Shown here in pieces: positions 32,595 to 40,447 of a DNA stretch of 64,000 nucleotides. The stretch covers positions 124,001 to 188,000 of the forward strand of contig NZ_JAKRYL010000006.1 of assembly GCF_023555415.1 (NCBI RefSeq), in the 5' to 3' direction. A model generated the notes under the pieces. It worked only from the letters and a program-made list of their open reading frames with translations. It was not told the origin of the DNA and did not search any database. Source of the stretch: Halalkalibacter alkaliphilus. GTDB taxonomy: Bacteria > Bacillota > Bacilli > Bacillales > Bacillaceae_D. A program made the position numbers and the translations under genes. Position 1 is the first letter of the stretch, and the number at the start of each line of letters is the position of its first letter.

Positions 32595-33896
32595 TTATGC
32601 TTTCAATAAGAGTTTATAATAGGCATCGTTTATTATATCTATAGGTTTTAATTTTTTATCAAGACGCTGTAACATTTTAATTATATCTTCTTCTTTTAAG
32701 ACTAAAATCTTCTTACTATTACTACTAATAAGGGACCGAAAGATTTGTTCTTCACAATTTTCGTCACACCCTTTTCTAGAAACAATAATTGCTAAGTTTC
32801 CAAAGTATTTATTGTCTTCCAGATAATCTCTTACCCTTGATAAATCGTCTGAACTTAGGGGTTTCGAATAGTTCTTTGCATCAAAAAGTAGCATACGAAC
32901 TCCGTTAAGTTCAAGTGCTTCTAAAAATTCATCGTTGCTATTATGATTTTTAATAACGAAATCTCTCCTAGTAATACCACCATGATTAGGAACTTGCATT
33001 TGTAAATCAAAACTATCAAAACTTTCTTGAAAACACTCTTTTAGGATTTTTTCAATCAACACTTCAAATGCATTTCCGTCAGAGTAGTCGAGATTAACTA
33101 GTTCGTATTGCAATCTTAATACTGTATCAGACATAGAATCTTCTTCAAATATATTAATTAAAGATAAGATGTTATCAAGTTTCATACGGGTTATTTTCTT
33201 TAAAAATAATACATCATGACTAAACACTCTAAAATCTGTAAAATGTGATATTAAATCGTACAAGTTTAGTATCTTATTAAAATTTGTATAATTACTTTTG
33301 TCAGCTTTGTTTGTAATAAGAGTACTTTTTCCAATTTTGGAATTAATTTTCACATCATTGTTGCCATCCAATTTGTCATCTATAGGGAAAACTATATAGT
33401 CTGAAGAAAATAGCGAAACTGGCAATGGCGAGTCCTGAAAAGAAATCTTTCGTGGTAAAAGACAAATATATTTATCTGTTTCAAAGCTATCAATTACTTT
33501 ATAAAAGTCAGTAAGTACTCCATTAAAATACTTAGCAATTTCTTTAATTTTTACATTCTTTAATATCTCTTCAAAAAATATTTTAGCTAATCCTAATCTA
33601 ATACGTTTTTCTGTATATTTTTCAGTATAAACTAGGTTTGAAGCGTATACTACCAATTCATTACCAGTGGGATTTCCGTTCTTAATATAACTACTTTTAG
33701 TTGAGGAGAAGTCAAAAGTAATATAACTTTCTCTATTAAGATTAGAATTATCAATCAGTTTCAATGAAAACTCGTCATACACTTTCCATTTTTGACCTTT
33801 TAAGATTTTTTTAATATCCTTCTTAATTGCTGTAAGTAAAGGTACTAATTCATTATTAAATTCTTCTTGGCTCATACAACCGAAACTCTTTGGCAT
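32595..33896 (-). CDS. PD-(D/E)XK restriction-endonuclease-like protein
   Basis: This is a 433-aa protein whose last 170 residues look like an Mrr/PD-(D/E)XK nuclease core: helix NAFEVLIEKILKECF, strand RRDFVIKN (D312), then MLLFDAKNYSKPL with D339-x-K341, then NLAIIVSRKGCDEN. The N-terminal 270 residues are of unknown fold and may be a sensor or target-binding part. GGGGGTTACG precedes the ATG. It is alone between two inverted IS-like ends, so it may be a separately acquired restriction or abortive-defence gene. Metal ligand assignment is by eye. Confidence 0.65.
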   Translation of the reverse strand: MPKSFGCMSQEEFNNELVPLLTAIKKDIKKILKGQKWKVYDEFSLKLIDNSNLNRESYITFDFSSTKSSYIKNGNPTGNELVVYASNLVYTEKYTEKRIRLGLAKIFFEEILKNVKIKEIAKYFNGVLTDFYKVIDSFETDKYICLLPRKISFQDSPLPVSLFSSDYIVFPIDDKLDGNNDVKINSKIGKSTLITNKADKSNYTNFNKILNLYDLISHFTDFRVFSHDVLFLKKITRMKLDNILSLINIFEEDSMSDTVLRLQYELVNLDYSDGNAFEVLIEKILKECFQESFDSFDLQMQVPNHGGITRRDFVIKNHNSNDEFLEALELNGVRMLLFDAKNYSKPLSSDDLSRVRDYLEDNKYFGNLAIIVSRKGCDENCEEQIFRSLISSNSKKILVLKEEDIIKMLQRLDKKLKPIDIINDAYYKLLLKA

Positions 33897-34547
33897 CTTC
33901 GTAACCCCCTTTTAACCCAAACTCAATTCTAAATATTTTACCTTCTACAAAGGAAAATGAAAATCCTTCTTGAACTAATCTGCTTCAGTTGTTTAGCTTA
34001 ATAAAGGTTTACAAAAAGGTAGGTCTAATAAAGCGCTTTTGTTGCACAATTTTTTAGTCTACTACGTAATGCAATAGTTAATCTAGTGTAGTGGTAAACA
34101 ATCTGTCATTCATTGGTACACCTTTTGTCATTTGGTGGTAAATACTATGTCAGAGGTGGTACATTCCAGTGGCCGTAATCAGATGTAAACCCAAATTTTT
34201 CAGGGGGAGAAAAACTTATTTCATCATAAAAGTGTTTCTCTTTGTTTTTCGGTCTGAAAAAAGGCACAACCATTTATGGAGTTCGTAAATAAAAAAAGAC
34301 CAAAACGTTATGTTTTGACCTTAGGTGCACATCATTTCTTGTTTCTAACCGATAGAAACAAAACAAAGAAAAAGGAATTGGAGAGTTTGATGACGTCAAC
34401 CAGGATTTATATTCAGGTAGAATTTTCATTAATTAGATTTACATCATACTTTGCCAGTTAATTCTACATCGCAATATAAATTATGCACATAAGTAGTTAT
34501 GCAAATACGAACCTTCAATGGCAGCATTCACCAACCACTGCTTAAAA
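33897..34547. other. Intergenic region with the right IS-like end
   Basis: No credible gene. A 61-codon open frame at 34276-34461 has no ribosome site. The region contains the right inverted repeat (34091-34185) and a possible hairpin AGACCAAAAC/GTTTTGACCT around 34298-34322. Confidence 0.5.
34091..34185 (+). repeat. Inverted IS-like end, right copy
   Basis: Spaced GTGGTAAA / TTGGTACA / GGTGGTAAA / GGTGGTACA motifs ending GTGGCCGTAATCA. It pairs with the inverted copy at 32307-32402, so TGATTAC and GTAATCA form the outer tips of a 1.9-kb unit around the PD-(D/E)XK gene. Confidence 0.55.
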
Positions 34548-35228
34548 TCATTTATTATTGCTATTGGTTCCTCCTCCTAGCATTAACGAGAAATCCATCT
34601 TATCCAAATTTATTTCTTTCAATTTCTCTATTTCACCTTCTACAACCTTTAAATTGGAATCATATTGACTCATTTTTTCCCACAGCGAGATTATTTGTAT
34701 ATGTTTTTGCTCCTTTATCATACTATCAAATCCAACTTCAACTGCAGCCACACTACTTTGATATTCTAACATTGTATTAATCACAACAATTATAAGTTTG
34801 GTTAAAGATTGGTCACCAAAAAGATAAAGTTCGTGAGGATGAATTATGCTCTTCTCACAAAGAACATTCATTCGACTTAACAATTGAATACAATCTCTTG
34901 CTTGCGTTAGATATCTTTTAGTATATTCACTAGTATCATTATCTTTCAAAGGACGCTGCCACAAGTCCCTAAACTCTGTCAATCCTGTGTTTAATTGACC
35001 AATTAATAAAAACTTATCTTTTTCGAAAGAATTTTTTTGGGTTATATATTGAAGAGCAATGAAGATTATTCCTATACCAGCAAGCATATTTCCAATGTAA
35101 CTTAATTTTTCCCAGCCATCCCATTCCCAAGAGTAAAAAATAATGATAACAATAAGAACTATCAATAAAACTATCATTGTACTTGGTCTTCTAATCATAA
35201 TCGGTGACTTATCTTTAAACCACTTCAT
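34548..35228 (-). CDS. Two-TM membrane protein with cytosolic helical domain
   Basis: This 226-aa protein has two closely spaced TM helices (about 16-33 and 43-62) and a soluble helical remainder (FRDLWQRPLKDNDTSEYTKR, then VVINTMLEYQSSVAAVEVGF). It overlaps the upstream 469-aa gene by 14 bases, so the two are coupled. The shape is like DUF4760-type proteins, but I cannot name it. Lying directly behind the hsdMS genes, the pair may be an accessory defence module. Confidence 0.65.
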   Translation of the reverse strand: MKWFKDKSPIMIRRPSTMIVLLIVLIVIIIFYSWEWDGWEKLSYIGNMLAGIGIIFIALQYITQKNSFEKDKFLLIGQLNTGLTEFRDLWQRPLKDNDTSEYTKRYLTQARDCIQLLSRMNVLCEKSIIHPHELYLFGDQSLTKLIIVVINTMLEYQSSVAAVEVGFDSMIKEQKHIQIISLWEKMSQYDSNLKVVEGEIEKLKEINLDKMDFSLMLGGGTNSNNK

Positions 35229-36624
35229 TTACTATGGAACCTTCTTTACTACATTGACTTTTTATTTTTCTGAAAATCCCCTGAATCAATTCATTCATCT
35301 CTTCTAGCGTATACCTATACTTTGTGGCTAGTATCTCGTTTGATATCGGTTGCTCATTCGACTTTTCATCTTTCAAGCAATAACTAAGAATTTCAAGCTC
35401 TTCTCTTGTGCATACTTCCGCAGCAACAGCCATACATTTATCTCTATTGAATAGTAATTCAAAGTAATCTATATCTCGGTCAACCAAAGTCGGATACACC
35501 GATAAGTAACCTGCCCATTTATTTAATACATCACCTTTTAAGTCATATCCACCAAACCTGTCTTTTTTTAGCACTAAATGTAGCACAAGCTTACCCAAGA
35601 CATCTTTATCTATATCTGAAATGAAATTTAAAAAAAGAGGTTCAAATGCGGGTATTCTACCGTAAAATGCCTTTCTCCTAAAAAATAATAGTTGAAAAGC
35701 TCTTCTTTCAGCTTTATTCATTTTATCTTTATATCTCTTATATTCTTCTCTACAAAACCAATCTAAGAAGTCCAAATATGCTTCTTCAGCATCCATGCAA
35801 ATTAAATCAAAAGCATCATTTCTAGATGCTGTGTTTTCAATTATCCATTGAAGATTGCTTAATTCACCATGTACTTCAAATTCCTGTTTATGAAAACTAT
35901 CGCCACCATCTAGCTCCTCAAAATATCTGATTACTCTTTGCAGTAAAAGTTGATAACGCATATGGTCAAAGTCCTTAACCAAAGAAATTGCTTCTTCATG
36001 AAAGCCTTGTTTCACCAACTCGTTATCCAATTCCTTAGCTTTTTGTATTAATGTTTGAAAAGATTGAGCTTTCAGCTCTTTGGTCAATTCAGGTATTTTT
36101 TTCTTGACTTTGAAATAATATTTAAGCTTTTTCCCCAACGATAAATTTTTAATTTCTTCATCCAAAGCTGATTCTATCATTGTCTCAAACTTTTTTTCGA
36201 TATCTTCAAACTCAAGGAGAATCATTTCTCGAAATTCAAAATAAGCCTCTTCAGACATAGGCACGATAAACCTGTTTTCTCTTTTAAGCAATGCTTTTTC
36301 AATTAATTCATTCATTTCCGTTTGTAACATTTGGTCATCACCTTTTGAATGAGTAACCTTTTGTTCAAAGGTAATTAGTTTCTTTTCAAGCAACATTTTT
36401 AAATCAATGTCTCTTCTTCTTATTAAATTATCGGTACCATAAATCGTGTTAAATTTAAGTAAAAGCCAAAATAATCTAATTTGTTCGACAGAGAAACCTT
36501 TAAGATATTTCTGCAGCGCTCTTGGCATCCCTTCAAAGTCTGGTATTTTCATTCCAAATTCAACATGTATCTGTTCTCCTGTTAATTCATCAGTAGCAGT
36601 CAATTTAATAGGGATTGGTTTCAT
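35215..36624 (-). CDS. Large soluble helical protein of unknown family (469 aa)
   Basis: The product starts MKPIPIKLTATDELTGEQIH and is almost all helical, with charged segments (LGKKLKYYFKVKKKIPELTK) and a C-terminal part (NEILATKYRYTLEEMNELIQGIFRKIK) like a small HTH. I see no nuclease, ATPase or methylase motif. The ATG at 36624 is preferred to GTG starts just upstream because GGTGATGATT precedes it. It lies 236 bases downstream of hsdS, with a terminator between, and is coupled to the two-TM gene. The function is unknown. Confidence 0.65.
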   Translation of the reverse strand: MKPIPIKLTATDELTGEQIHVEFGMKIPDFEGMPRALQKYLKGFSVEQIRLFWLLLKFNTIYGTDNLIRRRDIDLKMLLEKKLITFEQKVTHSKGDDQMLQTEMNELIEKALLKRENRFIVPMSEEAYFEFREMILLEFEDIEKKFETMIESALDEEIKNLSLGKKLKYYFKVKKKIPELTKELKAQSFQTLIQKAKELDNELVKQGFHEEAISLVKDFDHMRYQLLLQRVIRYFEELDGGDSFHKQEFEVHGELSNLQWIIENTASRNDAFDLICMDAEEAYLDFLDWFCREEYKRYKDKMNKAERRAFQLLFFRRKAFYGRIPAFEPLFLNFISDIDKDVLGKLVLHLVLKKDRFGGYDLKGDVLNKWAGYLSVYPTLVDRDIDYFELLFNRDKCMAVAAEVCTREELEILSYCLKDEKSNEQPISNEILATKYRYTLEEMNELIQGIFRKIKSQCSKEGSIVNEVV

Positions 36625-36751
36625 AATCATCACCACATTTGATTAGTATTATCCTATTATTTTACCCTATATCAATTAATCAAGGAACCAACTCGCACAT
36701 TTATAATGTTCTAATTACAACGGAACGAATGTTTGTTTTTTTAGAAATTGA

Positions 36752-36783
36752 AAAACTGAGTGCCTTAAGAGGAACTCAGTTTT
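36752..36783 (-). terminator. Terminator after hsdS
   Basis: AAAACTGAGT (36752-36761) pairs with ACTCAGTTTT (36774-36783). It lies 77 bases after the hsdS stop. Confidence 0.7.
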
Positions 36784-36859
36784 CATTTTGGTTACTGAAT
36801 AAACTACAAATAGAGCAGATGAACACTCTATTTTTCTTAATCATGTTATTCAGTTTATT

Positions 36860-38122
36860 TTATTTAATTAATTTCTTCATGAGTAAATCTCGTTGTTCCA
36901 TTAATATCCCATTCTCTCGACCAAGTAAATTAATTTTATCATAAAGAAGACCAACTTCTGAATCATATTTTAATAGTACATCATCTGGAGGGATATTTAG
37001 ATTTATATTTTCCAGAACCCTTGTTAATAATAAGTTTTTAATTCCACTTGTTTTACCTTCATAATGAAAGAAAACACCTCTATTATAAAGTTTATTCATA
37101 ACAGCATTTAGAAATGTCGAATGGTTAGGATTCTTAGGTCTTATTACTTTAGAGAAGTTTGAACAAAACAACGGTTTTTCAAGAGAGGTTAGAATACTAT
37201 CTCTAATTAGAATTGTCCTACCTGTAGATTGTGTAGGGCTTCCACCAGATGCTTCAATTACTATATCCCCATTTATTAATTCCTTTGCTTTCTTCTTGCT
37301 GTAATTTACATACCTAATAGGCGTACTACGGATATCTCCCTTATTCCAGCCAGGTATATCAGCACCTCGTATACAGAGAACCTCTGACAAACCTTCAAGT
37401 TGCTCATTTTCTCCCCAGTCCCCTGTCAGAGTGTCTGATACCAAGTACCCAATTGGTTTACGTATCCAGCCTTCGGGAACCTTCTTATCGTTACTTATAA
37501 GAATTTCACCACCGTTATCTTTATAAGGCAGACCCTTAGCATTAGGAAAATTAAAGTCCACGAACCATTTATCATATAGCAATTCTAAATATTCCTGAGT
37601 TAAGGCTATTATTTCATTGTTTTTCTCTATTTTTTCATCGAATACACTAAGCTTTGAGGCTATATCCTTTTGCTCTGCTAAAGAAGGTAATGTCACTCCA
37701 ACCATTTTTAAAGCCTCTTCATTAACACGTTTTCTACCTGATGTACCAGTCATTAAATTTATAGCGCTCGTCCGAAATCTTGAAGATATGGTTAGATAAT
37801 ATAAGTAATCTTCGTTAATCTTATCTTTTTTTGCACGTAAAACAATAAATTCAGTAGAACCAAACGCAACTTCACCATCATCTAATATTGAAACTTGAGC
37901 TGTTTTTCCATTTTCTAGTGAAGGGGTTATCCTCGCAAGTAATACATCCTTATTCCTAAATTTAGAACCACCAGCAAAAGGCTTTAATTCATACCCATTA
38001 ATCTTCCTGGTATAAACCTCCAAGTTGTCCATTAGTATTTTTTTTGCAACTTGATTTTTCTTCAATTTTTCAGTTGGGTCTAAATCAATAACCTCAGATA
38101 ATTTGAAGACCTTATCTGTCAT
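36860..38122 (-). CDS. hsdS: Type I restriction-modification specificity subunit
   Basis: HsdS chooses the DNA sequence for HsdM and HsdR. The 420-aa product has two target-recognition domains. The first (about 1-150) includes KFRNKDVLLARITPSLENGK and TSGRKRVNEEALKMVGVTLP. A conserved coiled spacer (AEQKDIASKLSVFDEKIEKN) follows, then the second domain from about 215 and a second helix (DKINLLGRENGILMEQRDLL). The ATG at 38122 overlaps the end of hsdM by 11 bases. The recognition site cannot be predicted from the sequence. Confidence 0.93.
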   Translation of the reverse strand: MTDKVFKLSEVIDLDPTEKLKKNQVAKKILMDNLEVYTRKINGYELKPFAGGSKFRNKDVLLARITPSLENGKTAQVSILDDGEVAFGSTEFIVLRAKKDKINEDYLYYLTISSRFRTSAINLMTGTSGRKRVNEEALKMVGVTLPSLAEQKDIASKLSVFDEKIEKNNEIIALTQEYLELLYDKWFVDFNFPNAKGLPYKDNGGEILISNDKKVPEGWIRKPIGYLVSDTLTGDWGENEQLEGLSEVLCIRGADIPGWNKGDIRSTPIRYVNYSKKKAKELINGDIVIEASGGSPTQSTGRTILIRDSILTSLEKPLFCSNFSKVIRPKNPNHSTFLNAVMNKLYNRGVFFHYEGKTSGIKNLLLTRVLENINLNIPPDDVLLKYDSEVGLLYDKINLLGRENGILMEQRDLLMKKLIK

Positions 38123-39686
38123 TATTATTTTCACCCCTTAAGCTTTTAAAGAGTTTATCATCCAACTCTTTTGACTCTGTTAACAAGTTAAATAATTTAT
38201 CTTTTAAGAAAAGTATACGGTCATCTAAATTCTCGTCTACTTCATCCTCTTTTAACTCTACATATTGACCTGCTTGAATGAAGTATCCATTCTTTCTTAT
38301 GTCACTGTTATCAGCTAAAACTGAAAACTCTACCTCTTCTTTTCTATTCTTAAAATAAGTTATGATTTTATTTACTTCTTGGTCAGAAAGAAGAATTCTT
38401 TGATTGTTATCAACTTTTGTTTTAGTTCCCAAGTTAGATGCATCTAACAACATAACTTTTTCGTCTGTCTTTGTTCTGTCTAAAAAAAGTATACTAACAG
38501 AAGTAGGTGTATTAGCGAATATACTAGACGGCATATGGACTACACCTCTAAGCATATTTTTATCAATTAACTCTTTTCTTATTTTTAAAGGAATACCCGC
38601 AGCAGCTGTAACAAATCCTGTAGGCACTACTATTGCAGCTTTCCCCTTCTCAGAAAGAGAGGAAATAATATGCTGAAGAAACATAAGATATATTGCCATA
38701 CTGTCTTTCTTTTTCTTTGGGATTGTAGGAACTCCAGCAAAGAAGCGTTTATGCCTATCTGTTTTAGCTTTTTCTACCATAGCGCTAAAGTCCATGTTAA
38801 AAGGAGGGTTACTCACAATATAATCAAAAGTTTTAAGTTCACCACTACTAGATAAATGAGCTGGATTTGTTACAGTATTACCTTCAATTACATTGTTTAA
38901 TGAGTGTGTTAATTTGTTCAGAATTAAATTAATTCTTAAGAACTGAGTTGATTTTTGAGAAATATCCTGTGAGTAGATAGAACACTTGTCAGTTCCAATT
39001 TTATTTGCCATAGACAGTAGTAAGGTTCCCGACCCCGCTGATGGGTCGTAAACAGATACATTTGATACTGGTTTATCATCATATAGAATATCAGCCATAA
39101 TATTACCTGCAAACAAAGGGGTAAAATATTCGGCATATTTACCAGAGTCTTTATTGTAGTCTTTGATAAGATATTCAAATATTGTGGAGAAATAATCAAA
39201 ACCACCATCATAAATTCCTGTAAACTGATACTGATATAATATGTTAATTACTCTTTTGGCTAATTCATATTCTTTGTTCTCGTCTCTTATATATGAAGCT
39301 AGTGGTTCAAATAATGATTGTTTTTTACCGGTTACGGTTTCTATAGCATAAACATCTTTATTCATGTCACTAATTTCTTTAAGAGTTTTATCTAAAATCT
39401 GATGAAAGTCATCTTTATTTTGTTCATGATACAAATTTTTAAGTAAATGTTTTTCTTTCATCTTGGCGGTATTGGAATCCGCGAACTCTACAAATTCATC
39501 AAATGATTCTGTTTTATCTTCCCTATTCTCAAAATCATAAACTAATTTGTCATTCAAAAATTTATAAGTAAAGAGTTCACCAATTATTTTATACTCATCA
39601 CCGGTATTACTAAGACCTAAATCAGAACTCATTGCTTTTAGGTCATCTATCATATCCTTTACCTTATCCAAATAATCTACCTGCAT
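38112..39686 (-). CDS. hsdM: Type I restriction-modification DNA methyltransferase subunit
   Basis: This 524-aa N6-adenine methylase has an N-terminal helical domain (about 1-170), the SAM motif I DPSAGSGTLLL (214-223) and catalytic motif IV NPPF (293-296). Motif-like LYMFLQHIIS and GIPLKIRKELIDKN segments follow. AGGAGGAAGTT precedes the ATG. It is cotranscribed with hsdS, and an XRE controller gene lies 76 bases upstream. Confidence 0.95.
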   Translation of the reverse strand: MQVDYLDKVKDMIDDLKAMSSDLGLSNTGDEYKIIGELFTYKFLNDKLVYDFENREDKTESFDEFVEFADSNTAKMKEKHLLKNLYHEQNKDDFHQILDKTLKEISDMNKDVYAIETVTGKKQSLFEPLASYIRDENKEYELAKRVINILYQYQFTGIYDGGFDYFSTIFEYLIKDYNKDSGKYAEYFTPLFAGNIMADILYDDKPVSNVSVYDPSAGSGTLLLSMANKIGTDKCSIYSQDISQKSTQFLRINLILNKLTHSLNNVIEGNTVTNPAHLSSSGELKTFDYIVSNPPFNMDFSAMVEKAKTDRHKRFFAGVPTIPKKKKDSMAIYLMFLQHIISSLSEKGKAAIVVPTGFVTAAAGIPLKIRKELIDKNMLRGVVHMPSSIFANTPTSVSILFLDRTKTDEKVMLLDASNLGTKTKVDNNQRILLSDQEVNKIITYFKNRKEEVEFSVLADNSDIRKNGYFIQAGQYVELKEDEVDENLDDRILFLKDKLFNLLTESKELDDKLFKSLRGENNNDR

Positions 39687-39762
39687 AACTTCCTCCTAAG
39701 ACATTCTTTCTCCTATAGTATTTTATCACCTAGCCTACTTGATTGCATTACAGAAAAACAAA

Positions 39763-39987
39763 TTACAAGTACTTAACCTCTATCTCCTCAATAAGAGTAC
39801 TTGGTTTAACATCTAGTGCTTTAGCTAAAGTAAATAATGAGTTAATAGTTGGCTTTCTCTTCCCTCTTTCTAATAAGCTAATATACGTTCTATCTAATCC
39901 GCACTTAAGAGCTAAAGCTTCTTGAGAGAGCTCCACCTTATTTCTATATTTTTTAAGTATCAACCCAAAATCTGCCTCTATAGTCAT
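39763..39987 (-). CDS. XRE-family controller protein
   Basis: This 74-aa helix-turn-helix protein (FGLILKKYRNKVELSQEALA then GLDRTYISLLERGKRKPTIN) has the size and position of a restriction-modification C protein. The start at 39987 follows TGAGGAATAC; an in-frame ATG at 40029 lacks a good site. It lies just upstream of hsdM and probably binds the paired operators in the divergent region at 40040-40130 to time expression of methylase and nuclease. Confidence 0.85.
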   Translation of the reverse strand: MTIEADFGLILKKYRNKVELSQEALALKCGLDRTYISLLERGKRKPTINSLFTLAKALDVKPSTLIEEIEVKYL

Positions 39988-40042
39988 AGTATTCCTCAAT
40001 TCATTAATTTTCTTTAATGAAATTTTCATACCTTTGTTACAA

Positions 40043-40128
40043 ATAGTCCACGGACTATAGTATTCACACTTGCTTCAACTATAAGATTCGTGCTATATTT
40101 TATTTGCACCGCAGACTATAGTACTCAA
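40043..40128. promoter_or_regulatory. Paired controller operators in divergent region
   Basis: ATAGTCC-AC-GGACTAT (40043-40058) is a perfect 7-bp inverted repeat. GGACTATAGTATTCAC (40052-40067) is repeated as AGACTATAGTACTCAA (40113-40128), 13 of 16 identical, with the 8-bp palindrome ACTATAGT in each. This is the expected form of C-protein binding sites between the XRE gene and the 68-aa gene. Confidence 0.65.
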
Positions 40129-40145
40129 AAGAGGTGGAGACTAAA

Positions 40146-40352
40146 ATGAATAACTTATTAATAAATAACCTTATTCAAGAATTGGAGAAGCAACAACTAA
40201 CAAAAAATGAACAATTAATGTTACAAGTATTGAAAATGTTAGCTTTAAACCGCGTATTTGATACTTCAAGTGTTTTATTTGATGTTAAGACTGATATAAA
40301 ATATTTCTGGTTACGTTTAAATAAACTAGAAGATAAAGTATTCGAAAATTAA
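40146..40352 (+). CDS. Small protein divergent to the XRE controller
   Basis: This 68-aa helical, soluble protein (MNNLLINNLIQELEKQQLTK start, LKMLALNRVFDTSSVLFDV middle) sits behind GAGGTGGAG, read from the operator region shared with the controller. The family is not recognised. Its placement inside a type I system suggests it is co-regulated, perhaps an anti-restriction or timing factor, but there is no direct evidence. Confidence 0.6.
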   Translation: MNNLLINNLIQELEKQQLTKNEQLMLQVLKMLALNRVFDTSSVLFDVKTDIKYFWLRLNKLEDKVFEN

Positions 40353-40360
40353 CATCAAAA

Positions 40361-40393
40361 AGATAGACAGCCTAAACAAAAGACTGTCTATCT
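40361..40393. terminator. Terminator between the 68-aa gene and hsdR
   Basis: AGATAGACAG (40361-40370) pairs with CTGTCTATCT (40384-40393). The minus strand then runs TTTTTGATG, so it mainly serves hsdR. Confidence 0.7.
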
Positions 40394-40447
40394 CAAATCA
40401 ATCTCGTTATTATGATAATTTTGTTTTTTAAAAAAATTAATTATAAA

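Noticed and set aside
34276-34461. 61-codon frame on the plus strand in the element
   Set aside because: No ribosome site; overlaps a hairpin and lies in an intergenic region.
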